A stretch of 25,222 nucleotides of DNA, taken from a virus. Under the pieces are notes generated by a model, which was given only the letters and a program-made list of their open reading frames with translations, did no database searches and had not been told where the DNA came from. Location: IMG/VR virus record IMGVR_UViG_3300031784_000188, positions 1-25,222 of that record. One strand, written 5' to 3'. Below are positions 14,216 through 20,708 of this stretch, one piece after another (within the stretch, counting starts at the first letter, position 1; the number at the start of each line of letters is the position of its first letter). The translations under genes and the position numbers were made by a program.

Positions 14216-17200
14216 TTACCTAGCAATTGGTACCGGAACGCCTACATTACCGGCTACATCAACTCCAACTGTTATTTTATAGACACCGAAGCCATCTGTA
14301 ATATACAATCCATCTGCCCCACCTAATAGTTGCCAGTTAGGTGCTGTTGGCCAGTTAGAAGTATTTGCATCAGATGTATCTTTAATCACAACACTAGCTA
14401 AGTATGCATTTCTAAAGAATGAACTACCTAATGCTTCATCCTCACTATCACCCAAGTTAGTAGTAAAGTCGCTTACTGGAATAAACGAATGTGAGTTAGG
14501 TGCTGTTGAATCATTCTTTGCTAATACTATTGCATCCGTGTTAGCAGTATTTGCTAACTGGGGAGCTCCAAAGCCTGCAGCTTGTAATGGTACTATCCCT
14601 ACTAATGCATCAAATACTAATATACCTGAACCTGAATGTGCAGGCTTATCAAGTATACTGAATCCAGTAGGATCAGTCGATATATACATATTGGTCACTG
14701 AACCATCTAATATCAAAGCATCAGTTGAATTTATACTATTTGTGCCTGATATACGTAATGAAGTTAAGTTACCTACACTAGTAATATTACTTTGTTGTGC
14801 TCCTGTAACATATCCAGCATACGCAGAATAGTTTGCGTTTGCTACGTCACCGCTAATAGCATTTCCATCAATACCGGTTATGTTGCTACCATCACCATAC
14901 AAGTAATTTGCAGTTACAATATTAACTGTTTCGATGTTACCGATATTAGCATTACCGGTTACTTCTAACACTGTTAGATTACCAAGACTAGTAATGTTAG
15001 GCTGTGCATTTACTGAAACAGTATTTGCAATATCAGCGTTAGATACTGCACCTAATATGTTACCTGCAGGCAAGTTTATTAAATTAGCACCGCTACCGAT
15101 AAAGAAGTTAGCAATAACTGCATTACCTAAGTTAGCATTACCACCAGTAATATTACCAGTTACTGTCAAGTTTGTTAAGTTACCTACACTAGTGATATTA
15201 GGTTGTGCATTAGTTGTTAGCGTACCAGTCATTAAGGTTACTGCTAATGTGTTTGTAGAATTGTTAAATGTAAAGTCTGCACTACCAGTAAATGCACCAC
15301 TTACATTAAACTGTACAGAATTTGCGTTAGAGTCAGGAGATTGAGCCGATACCCAAGTTAAATTGCCGGTTCCATCTGTTCTTAAGAATTGACCATTTGC
15401 TCCACCCGTAATATTAACATTACCTACATTACCCAGTGTGGTAATACCTGATACAGTTAAGTTAGATAATGTACCTAAACTAGTTATATTAGGTTGAGCA
15501 TTATCATTAACTGTATTTGCAACTAATGCAGAATTAGCAGAGCCTGCATATGACGCAAAGTTTGCATTTGCAACTTGTCCTACATTAGCGCCATTGATAT
15601 TAGTTAGATTAGCACCACTACCAACAAAGAAGTTAGCAACAACTGCATTTGCACCACTTAAATTACCTGCAGTGATATTACCAGTGACAATTAAACTTGT
15701 TAAGTTACCCACACTAGTAATATTAGGCTGTGCGGCTGTTGTAATAGTACCTGCTATGTTAGCTACTGTTAATGTATTTGAACCACTATTGAAAGTGAAG
15801 GCTGAACTTGCACCAAATGCACCAGCATCATTAAATTGAATTTCGCTATTAGCACCGCCGGGTGTGCCACCACCACCACCAGGTGTAGCCCATGTTAAAG
15901 TACCTGCACCATTTGTTCTTAAGAATTGACCACTAGTACCGCCGGGTATCTTAACGTTAGAAACGCTAGCTGTCTGTAGTATACCATTAACAGTTATATT
16001 TGGTACGGTTGCTAAGAAATTTATAGGATCATATGTTAATGCGGCGTCGCCACCGAATGACCCATTATTGTTGAATTGAATGAATGTGTTTGAACCGCCC
16101 GGTGGTGTAGAAGTAGCTAATGCCGGCTCCCATGATAGTCCACCTAATCCATTAGTAGTTAACACATAACCATTAACACCACCTGAAATTCTAACATTGG
16201 CTGCATTACCTAAATAACTAATACCATCTACAGCTAATGTGCTTAGATTACCAATACTAGTAATGTTAGGCTGTGCGGCTGTAGTTAATGTACCGCTTAC
16301 TGTATTTGCAGTTACTGATGCAACATTGATAGTGTTGGTTGAAAGATACAAGTTACCTGTTATACTAACACCATTAGTGTTAGATGAAATATTTTGTGTT
16401 CCTAAGTTGATTGTAGTTCCACTTAGATACAAATCTCTCCACTTAAGTGAACTAGAACCCAAGTCAAAAGTTTCATCAGATGAAGGGACTAGGTTAGATT
16501 GTACACGACTTGTAACTCTAAGATTACCTACGTTTGCTAAACCAGTACTGAATAAATTACCGACGTTAGCATTACCTGTTACTGCTATTCTACCTGAAAT
16601 ATTAGCGTTGCCACCAGTAATGTTTCCTGTAATAGTTGCATTATTAGCTACAATAATACTAGTGAATGCACCTGTGTTAGGTGTACCTGCACCCACTGTA
16701 CCGTTATGTGGACCTATCAAATTACCGTATATATTACCTGATGTAACATTAATATTACCGGCGTTAGTAAGTTCGCCGGTAACTTCATTGTATACAAAGC
16801 CGGAACTACCACCAAAGGTAGTACCACCTTGATTGTATTGAATTTGACTGTTAGCACCACCTGGTGTTCCAGAAACAACGTTGCCAGTTAAGAATGCTGC
16901 CCAAGTTAAGTTACCTGTACCGTCTGTTTGTAATATATAACCGTTAGTACCGCCGCCTAACTTAACGTAGTCAGCATGACCTAAGTGAACATTGACATTA
17001 TTATATTGACTAGTATTACCAGGCTGTTTAGCGTTTCCACCTGCATTAACCCACTCTAAGTTAGTAGAGTTTGCGATGTTTTTAGCAACAACTAACTGCC
17101 CGGGAACAACGTTTGATAAATTAATATTGCCGTTACCAGTACCTGTAATTTTTCCGAAACTTAAATTACTAACCTCAGTGAGAATTTCTGTTTGTGTAGT

Positions 17201-17356
17201 AGTACTTGAATTAGCGGCAGGATGTATTACAGGATCGTTACCTATATATATACGCCTGTCATCAGTTGCAAAACCGATCTCCCCGATATCTAATTGGGGT
17301 AAGTCAACGTTTGCACCTGTACGGTGTTGAATTTTGGAGATTTGTACGATAGCCAT
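14216..17356 (-). CDS. Repetitive tail-fibre-like structural protein
   Basis: A 1046-residue, Asn/Gly/Thr-rich protein. Residues 1-45 (MAIVQISKIQHRTGANVDLP, then LDIGEIGFATDDRRIYIGND) resemble the N-terminal domain found in phage fibres and tropism-determinant proteins ('IQ.R.G', 'GE.G...D...yiG'). The body is made of interleaved repeats. At least six copies have the form QPNITSxGNLTxLxVTGN, four the form NGQFLRTDGTGNLTW, and four the form GGANSxIQFNxxGxFGG. These suggest a long β-structured shaft. The C-terminus (WQLLGGADGLYITDGFG and on) has no repeats and may be the tip. It probably forms host-recognition or whisker-like fibres, but its place in the virion is not shown by the sequence. The start codon lies in a hairpin overlapping a late promoter. 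No good ribosome site is visible (only AAAGA about 10 bases upstream). Confidence 0.75.
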   Translation of the reverse strand: MAIVQISKIQHRTGANVDLPQLDIGEIGFATDDRRIYIGNDPVIHPAANSSTTTQTEILTEVSNLSFGKITGTGNGNINLSNVVPGQLVVAKNIANSTNLEWVNAGGNAKQPGNTSQYNNVNVHLGHADYVKLGGGTNGYILQTDGTGNLTWAAFLTGNVVSGTPGGANSQIQYNQGGTTFGGSSGFVYNEVTGELTNAGNINVTSGNIYGNLIGPHNGTVGAGTPNTGAFTSIIVANNATITGNITGGNANISGRIAVTGNANVGNLFSTGLANVGNLRVTSRVQSNLVPSSDETFDLGSSSLKWRDLYLSGTTINLGTQNISSNTNGVSITGNLYLSTNTINVASVTANTVSGTLTTAAQPNITSIGNLSTLAVDGISYLGNAANVRISGGVNGYVLTTNGLGGLSWEPALATSTPPGGSNTFIQFNNNGSFGGDAALTYDPINFLATVPNITVNGILQTASVSNVKIPGGTSGQFLRTNGAGTLTWATPGGGGGTPGGANSEIQFNDAGAFGASSAFTFNSGSNTLTVANIAGTITTAAQPNITSVGNLTSLIVTGNITAGNLSGANAVVANFFVGSGANLTNINGANVGQVANANFASYAGSANSALVANTVNDNAQPNITSLGTLSNLTVSGITTLGNVGNVNITGGANGQFLRTDGTGNLTWVSAQSPDSNANSVQFNVSGAFTGSADFTFNNSTNTLAVTLMTGTLTTNAQPNITSVGNLTNLTVTGNITGGNANLGNAVIANFFIGSGANLINLPAGNILGAVSNADIANTVSVNAQPNITSLGNLTVLEVTGNANIGNIETVNIVTANYLYGDGSNITGIDGNAISGDVANANYSAYAGYVTGAQQSNITSVGNLTSLRISGTNSINSTDALILDGSVTNMYISTDPTGFSILDKPAHSGSGILVFDALVGIVPLQAAGFGAPQLANTANTDAIVLAKNDSTAPNSHSFIPVSDFTTNLGDSEDEALGSSFFRNAYLASVVIKDTSDANTSNWPTAPNWQLLGGADGLYITDGFGVYKITVGVDVAGNVGVPVPIAR

Positions 17357-17383
17357 AGTATAATCTTTATATGATTATACTAT
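17355..17383 (-). promoter_or_regulatory. Hairpin over the fibre gene start in read-through RNA
   Basis: A perfect inverted repeat with 11-bp arms (17355-17365 and 17373-17383) and a 7-base loop. The 3' arm on the minus strand includes the AT of the fibre ATG. The 5' arm overlaps the last three bases of the late promoter at 17381-17388, so RNA begun there would lose most of that arm. The upstream gene is an early exonuclease. Confidence 0.7.
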
Positions 17384-17388
17384 TTATC
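17381..17388 (-). promoter_or_regulatory. T4-type late promoter (GATAAATA) for fibre gene
   Basis: GATAAATA on the minus strand, between the exonuclease stop (17394) and the fibre ATG (17356), 24 bases before the latter. Confidence 0.75.
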
Positions 17389-17393
17389 AACTA

Positions 17394-18080
17394 TTATAGG
17401 AACTGTGAATAGTATTTGTCTAAACGTTCGAACCAGACAGTAGAATATTTGTCGAACTCAGAGCCTTCTAAGATAAACTCCTGATAGATATTGTCAGCAG
17501 AACACATGAAAATGACACCTTTACGTATCTTTGTACCGTGTACTTCATTATGTGCGTTAGCATAGGCTGCTAATTGAACAAAGTAGTCTTCGATCCACTC
17601 ACGCTTTTTAGGTTTATTAGTTTGTTTATGATCCATGATAGCTTCATTGCCATCATGTATACCTACTAAGTCTGTCGTCCCTGCATAAATCTTCGGAAAG
17701 TAGAGCGGCACTTCTGTACCCCACCATTCACTGCAGTTAACAAGACCTTGATTAATGATAGTTTGCGCCATAATATGGCTTTGCAAGCTATACGGATTGC
17801 TTCCGGGCTCACCTGTTGCTCCTGTCTTAATATAATTCTCAAGCCATTTGTGCATTCGTGTTCCACGGCCTGCGGCTTCAGTTGTAATCTCTTGTGCTTT
17901 TTGATGTCCTACTCGGTTACGCCACTCTTGCAAAGCTTTTTTACTTTCTTCACTTTTAGTAGCTTCTAATACAGTAGTAACACTGGGTAGTTTTTCACCA
18001 TCCGGAGTAGCATAGCGGCGTTTGCCGTCTACTTCCACTCTACTCATGGGAACGTAGTTATATTTATTTGGTATGTACAT
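17394..18080 (-). CDS. PD-(D/E)XK exonuclease (RecB/Cas4-like fold)
   Basis: A 228-residue nuclease of the PD-(D/E)XK superfamily. Visible motifs in order: RGTRMHKWLE with H77, GTEVPLYFPKIYAGTTD with E123 and D137, MDHKQTNK with D150 and K152, and QLAAYA with Q169 and Y173, the RecB-family Q...Y signature. Very similar exonucleases are found in T4-like aquatic phages and probably act in DNA recombination or host DNA degradation. ATG 18080 was chosen because family members extend upstream of the next Met (codon 12) through the 'Y.Y.P..R.EVDGKR' segment. It has no ribosome site, and the -10 box ends just 6 bases before the ATG, so the mRNA may be leaderless. It is expressed early by inference. 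Confidence 0.85.
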   Translation of the reverse strand: MYIPNKYNYVPMSRVEVDGKRRYATPDGEKLPSVTTVLEATKSEESKKALQEWRNRVGHQKAQEITTEAAGRGTRMHKWLENYIKTGATGEPGSNPYSLQSHIMAQTIINQGLVNCSEWWGTEVPLYFPKIYAGTTDLVGIHDGNEAIMDHKQTNKPKKREWIEDYFVQLAAYANAHNEVHGTKIRKGVIFMCSADNIYQEFILEGSEFDKYSTVWFERLDKYYSQFL

Positions 18081-18086
18081 ATGGTA

Positions 18087-18115
18087 ATTGTACTACACTT
18101 TTACATGTAATACAA
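18087..18115 (-). promoter_or_regulatory. Sigma70-like early promoter for exonuclease
   Basis: On the minus strand TTGTAT (18110-18115), a 17-base spacer ending in GTAG, then TACAAT (18087-18092). The expected start coincides with the A of the ATG at 18080. Confidence 0.7.
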
Positions 18116-18124
18116 TCTAAAAGG

Positions 18125-18445
18125 TCAATTTAATGCTTTGTTTGCCATTTGTTTACGAATTTTTTCGTTTTCGTCCGGGCTCGGATCTGGTCCAATTTGT
18201 TCATCGCCCTTAAATGTAACTGTGTCATCGTTAATATCAGCTATGATATTTTTAAGTGGCTCTTTTTTTACGATATCAAAAAGATCAGATTTGCCTAGTG
18301 CAACACCCTGATCTTTTAACATTCTTAAGAATTCGTCTGTTGATAATGGTTGTTGCGAACCTTGAAATAGGCTTTTAAGTTGACTAGTAACTGCCGTCAA
18401 CTTAACACGCAACGGATCATTATCCGCGAATTCGTATATTCTCAT
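18125..18445 (-). CDS. Late-region protein of unknown function with MRIYEF N-terminus
   Basis: A 106-residue protein, MRIYEFADNDPLRVKLTAVT at the start, then a helical region (STDEFLRMLKDQGVALGKSD, LFDIVKKEPLKNIIADINDD) and a charged end. No enzyme motif is visible. The opening M-R-x-x-E-F matches the style of the T4 capsid-targeting peptide and of three other late proteins in this window, but no L/I-x-E cut site follows closely. The ATG begins one base after the upstream stop, so translation is probably coupled to the 18447-19202 gene. Related proteins occur in other marine T4-like phages. Location in the head core is a guess from the N-terminus and pairing with its neighbour. Confidence 0.65.
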   Translation of the reverse strand: MRIYEFADNDPLRVKLTAVTSQLKSLFQGSQQPLSTDEFLRMLKDQGVALGKSDLFDIVKKEPLKNIIADINDDTVTFKGDEQIGPDPSPDENEKIRKQMANKALN

Positions 18446-18446
18446 T

Positions 18447-19202
18447 TTAGCGTTTAGCTCTGCCGACTGGAGATTCTGGTTCTTCTTCAGGCTCTTCTGG
18501 TAATTCAGGACCAGCATCTGCTCCCATATCACCACCGACTTCAAGGTCGTCACCTGACATGTCTTGCCCGCCCATATCAGCACCCATGTCACCACCCATG
18601 TCACCACCCATGTCAGCACCCATGTCACCACCCATTTCTCCACCACCGAAACCACCACCTTGACCAGTGATAGAACCTAGTGCACCTTGCAATCCTGTTT
18701 TAGATTGTGTTAGTGATTGTTGTAATGCGCTCAATGCTTCGGATACTTGGCTGTTAAATTGCTCACCTTCGCTTGTACCAAACTCGCTGTTGACACCGTC
18801 AACAACTGCAGGTAGTTCTTTGACTAGCATGTCAGATACTTGCTCAATCATTTTTTGCATTGCATCGACCATTTCTTGTGCGGCTAAAACAACCTGTGAC
18901 TTCTCAACTTCTTCGTTTTCTACAACGATGCGTTGATTGTACATAGGCATTGCTTTAAGTTCACCGTAGTGATGAGTTAATGCTTGTTCCATGAATATCA
19001 ATTTAAGATACGCTGAATTCTTTTCTGTACCAACTCCGCTTTTATTGGATTTGGTCTCGTTAATCAAGCCTCGTACCTTGTTTAGCATACGCTTAGTCTC
19101 AAAAGGTCCTAACTTATCCACACTGAATGTTTGGTTAAATTGTTCTTTTAAGGCTTGCTTAGCCATTAAACTTGGTTTCATGTTAAATTCTGTAAGTTTC
19201 AT
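18447..19202 (-). CDS. Late-region protein with helical body and Gly-Asp-Met repeats, possible head core protein
   Basis: A 251-residue protein starting MKLTEFNMKPSLMAKQALKE. Residues up to about 185 are helical, with MLNKVRGLINETKSNKSG, YLKLIFMEQALTHHYGELKA, RIVVENEEVEKSQVVLAAQE and a coiled-coil-like stretch MVDAMQKMIEQVSDMLVKEL. The C-terminal part is an acidic, Gly/Asp/Met-rich repeat (GGDMGADMGGDMGG and on), ending in a Glu/Pro-rich tail with PVGRAKR. The helical, acidic make-up and the M-K-x-x-E-F start are reminiscent of scaffold/core proteins of T4-like heads, but no identity with gp22 or gp67 can be claimed. ATG 19202 was chosen because GGGAA lies upstream and a late promoter lies 27 bases upstream. 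The in-frame upstream extension overlaps the promoter. Confidence 0.65.
   Translation of the reverse strand: MKLTEFNMKPSLMAKQALKEQFNQTFSVDKLGPFETKRMLNKVRGLINETKSNKSGVGTEKNSAYLKLIFMEQALTHHYGELKAMPMYNQRIVVENEEVEKSQVVLAAQEMVDAMQKMIEQVSDMLVKELPAVVDGVNSEFGTSEGEQFNSQVSEALSALQQSLTQSKTGLQGALGSITGQGGGFGGGEMGGDMGADMGGDMGGDMGADMGGQDMSGDDLEVGGDMGADAGPELPEEPEEEPESPVGRAKR
18571..18642. repeat. Six 12-bp tandem units encoding Gly-Asp-Met repeats
   Basis: Six consecutive variants of CCCATGTCACCA (plus strand), coding on the minus strand for the GGDM/GADM repeats of the 18447-19202 protein. The unit number could vary between relatives through slippage. Confidence 0.85.
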
Positions 19203-19228
19203 AGTGTTTTCCCAGAGTACTAATATTG

Positions 19229-19236
19229 TATTTATC
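19229..19236 (-). promoter_or_regulatory. T4-type late promoter (GATAAATA) for 18447-19202 and 18125-18445
   Basis: GATAAATA on the minus strand in the 43-base gap between the 19246 stop and the ATG at 19202. The leader contains GGGAA. Confidence 0.75.
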
Positions 19237-19245
19237 AGTTTTGAA

Positions 19246-19725
19246 TTATTTTGTGGTTTGCTCGGCAAATTTGCTCTGCTGCCACTTTTGCATTTTTCTT
19301 ATATGAAGGTCCAATTCACATGTTAATTCTTTTTTCTTTATAGTGTTGGTCTGTAACTTATTCAAGTAGATAGCTTTCATATCTACATCTTTGGATTTTT
19401 TGTACATTTTTTTGTATAACTCTATATTGAATTCAGAACTATTTATTTGCTTATCAAGCATACTGACTTTATTAGATTCCATTATAAGATTTCTATGATC
19501 CATAGTAGCCCATGTTACTGCCGTCTTTAAGTCGCTGAAAGTGTTAATCTGTTCATTTCCTATATGTACGCTATAACAATCTCTTTCTTTAAGTATCACA
19601 TATATACCAAACAACAAATATTCCCCATTACCATTGGGCAGTATCAATGACTTGAGTAGTTTTGTTGTTCTAGGAGAACTAATAATGTTAGTTAGTGCTG
19701 TGAACAGCTTATTTTCATCAATCAT
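19246..19725 (-). CDS. Conserved phage protein of unknown function
   Basis: A 159-residue protein, MIDENKLFTALTNIISSPRT at the start. The first half has β-strands (YLLFGIYVILKERDCYSVHI) and a FSDLKTAVTWATMDHRN segment. The second half is a charged, long helical region (LDKQINSSEFNIELYKKMYK, KKELTCELDLHIRKMQKWQQ) likely to form a coiled coil. No catalytic motif is visible. ATG 19725 was chosen because GAGG stands 6 bases upstream; the alternative TTG at 19737 would include that site in the coding region. The gene overlaps the end of the upstream gene by 8 bases, so the two are probably co-expressed. Similar pairs occur in other aquatic T4-like phages, to my memory, with no known role. Confidence 0.65.
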   Translation of the reverse strand: MIDENKLFTALTNIISSPRTTKLLKSLILPNGNGEYLLFGIYVILKERDCYSVHIGNEQINTFSDLKTAVTWATMDHRNLIMESNKVSMLDKQINSSEFNIELYKKMYKKSKDVDMKAIYLNKLQTNTIKKKELTCELDLHIRKMQKWQQSKFAEQTTK

Positions 19726-20179
19726 GTAACACCTCAAAGTATATATTTTTAAGCTCAGGACTTATATCTAAGAAATTAGGTAACTTGTCCCACTCATTCA
19801 ATTTAGTAAGCATTGGTACGCTATCACAGTCAGTGTACAATGCTCCTAATTCTGTTATCCCATCGTCAAATACACTATAGTAATTTACAGTGAAATTAAA
19901 TGCCCATTTAGGTACAGGTTTATCTTCAGTAGAATCAAACAAAAATCCAAAATGCTGAAACTCTGTAAATGTAATATCTTGTTTTTCAGGTACTGTTATG
20001 TCTTCAGGTTGTGAGCGCAATGATATAACTTGCAGTACTGTGTCAAAATTACATTGACGGTTTCTATCATTATTCCATCGCTTCAAAGCATTCTCATCTA
20101 AGTTAGATGGTGGTTTTCTATTTAATACACCAGTATTTGTAATATCAAATAATGTGTGGCATCTAATTTTAGTAGTCAT
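19718..20179 (-). CDS. Conserved phage protein of unknown function
   Basis: A 153-residue protein, MTTKIRCHTLFDITNTGVLN at the start, followed by a segment with NLDENALKRWNNDRNRQCNF and DTVLQVISLRSQPEDITVPE, and then a β-rich region (FGFLFDSTEDKPVPKWAFNF, YYSVFDDGITELGALYTDCD). The opening RCHTLFDITNTGV followed by an R/N-rich helix is familiar from other aquatic T4-like phages. No function is known to me, and no enzyme motif is visible. It has no ribosome site before its ATG. The only upstream signal is an AATAAATA late-like element ending 4 bases before the start. A terminator for the next unit lies 49 bases upstream. Confidence 0.65.
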   Translation of the reverse strand: MTTKIRCHTLFDITNTGVLNRKPPSNLDENALKRWNNDRNRQCNFDTVLQVISLRSQPEDITVPEKQDITFTEFQHFGFLFDSTEDKPVPKWAFNFTVNYYSVFDDGITELGALYTDCDSVPMLTKLNEWDKLPNFLDISPELKNIYFEVLHD

Positions 20180-20183
20180 GCTG

Positions 20184-20191
20184 TATTTATT
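20184..20191 (-). promoter_or_regulatory. Possible late promoter variant (AATAAATA)
   Basis: AATAAATA on the minus strand, ending 4 bases before the ATG at 20179. With T4-like geometry, transcription would start at or next to the start codon, so either the mRNA is nearly leaderless or this match is accidental. Confidence 0.3.
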
Positions 20192-20227
20192 GAAAATAGG
20201 TGAATTAGAATATTAAGTTATAGCCAC

Positions 20228-20257
20228 AAAAAAACCCGAGAGACTCGGGTTTTTTAA
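20228..20257 (-). terminator. Rho-independent terminator after 20270-20623 gene
   Basis: A stem AAAAAACCCGAG / CTCGGGTTTTTT (20229-20240 and 20244-20255) with an AGA loop. It lies 13 bases past the stop of the small structural gene. A and T runs on both sides allow action in either direction. Confidence 0.88.
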
Positions 20258-20269
20258 GTAAACTAAAGA

Positions 20270-20623
20270 TTAGTTTGTGAAAGTTGCACCGTTAGATGTT
20301 GTCCCGCCTGTTGCAGTATCCAATGTACCTGTTGTCCAAGCACCTGTTGGGTATACTGCAATTGCTAGAGTGTCAGTAGAGGCGTCTGTAACTTCATAGA
20401 TGTATACAGTAGCTAATTGCTGAATTGCATCCATAGCTCCCTTTAATACTGCGCCGCTAGTAGCCACATTAGCTAAAGCGATAGTAAAAAAGTCTAATTT
20501 AGGACCTTGTGGTTGAACTGTGGCTGCCGATGTAGCTGCGTTAACTGCGCCAACTGTATAGCTAGCTGTGTCATAATTCATTACTGGCTTAAAGTCGCCA
20601 TGTGTACGTGTTGTTGATGCCAT
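20270..20623 (-). CDS. Putative small virion structural protein
   Basis: A 117-residue protein, MASTTRTHGDFKPVMNYDTA at the start, rich in Ala, Thr and Gly, with short β-strands (KLDFFTIALANV, LATVYIYEVTD, TLAIAVYPTGAW) and a Gly/Thr-rich end. No enzyme motif, membrane segment or signal peptide is visible. It is a self-contained late unit. It has a CATAAATA promoter, a strong leader hairpin, an AAAGGAAAAA ribosome site, and a strong terminator. This suggests an abundant virion protein such as a capsid decoration or tail-associated protein. The function is not recognised from sequence. Confidence 0.65.
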   Translation of the reverse strand: MASTTRTHGDFKPVMNYDTASYTVGAVNAATSAATVQPQGPKLDFFTIALANVATSGAVLKGAMDAIQQLATVYIYEVTDASTDTLAIAVYPTGAWTTGTLDTATGGTTSNGATFTN

Positions 20624-20637
20624 GATATTTTTCCTTT

Positions 20638-20667
20638 AAAAGTATGAGTCATATAGACTCTACTTTT
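20638..20667 (-). promoter_or_regulatory. 5' leader stem-loop before the 20270-20623 gene
   Basis: Arms AAAAGTA-T-GAGTC (20638-20650) and GACTC-TACTTTT (20656-20667) pair over 12 bp with one bulged base and a 5-base loop. The stem lies between the late promoter and the ribosome site, close to the predicted mRNA 5' end, where it may protect the mRNA. Confidence 0.6.
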
Positions 20668-20674
20668 ATTTATG
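20667..20674 (-). promoter_or_regulatory. Probable late promoter variant (CATAAATA)
   Basis: CATAAATA on the minus strand, 44 bases before the ATG at 20623, in an 85-base gap after the 20709 stop. The first base differs from the common GATAAATA form in this window. Confidence 0.55.
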
Positions 20675-20708
20675 CCAGGTACAAAAAAATGTTGGTTTTG
20701 GGTTAACT

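Noticed and set aside
16239-16832. Long open frames on the plus strand across the fibre gene (also 14538-14831, 14934-15344, 15594-15839)
   Set aside because: They run opposite the repetitive fibre gene, have Leu/Pro/Val-rich composition caused by its Asn/Thr/Gly codons, repeat where the fibre repeats, and lack ribosome sites.
18061-18068. AATAAATA inside the exonuclease coding region as a late promoter for an internal start
   Set aside because: It lies in a Lys/Asn/Tyr codon run where such a string is likely by chance, and no ribosome site precedes codon 12.
18571-18642. CRISPR-like array
   Set aside because: The units are 12 bp, directly adjacent without spacers, and in frame within a coding gene.
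18447-18658. Trp/Val-rich repetitive N-terminal extension in front of the MRIYEF protein
   Set aside because: It is the +1 frame of the Gly-Asp-Met repeat. The ATG at 18445, directly after the upstream stop, is the sensible start.
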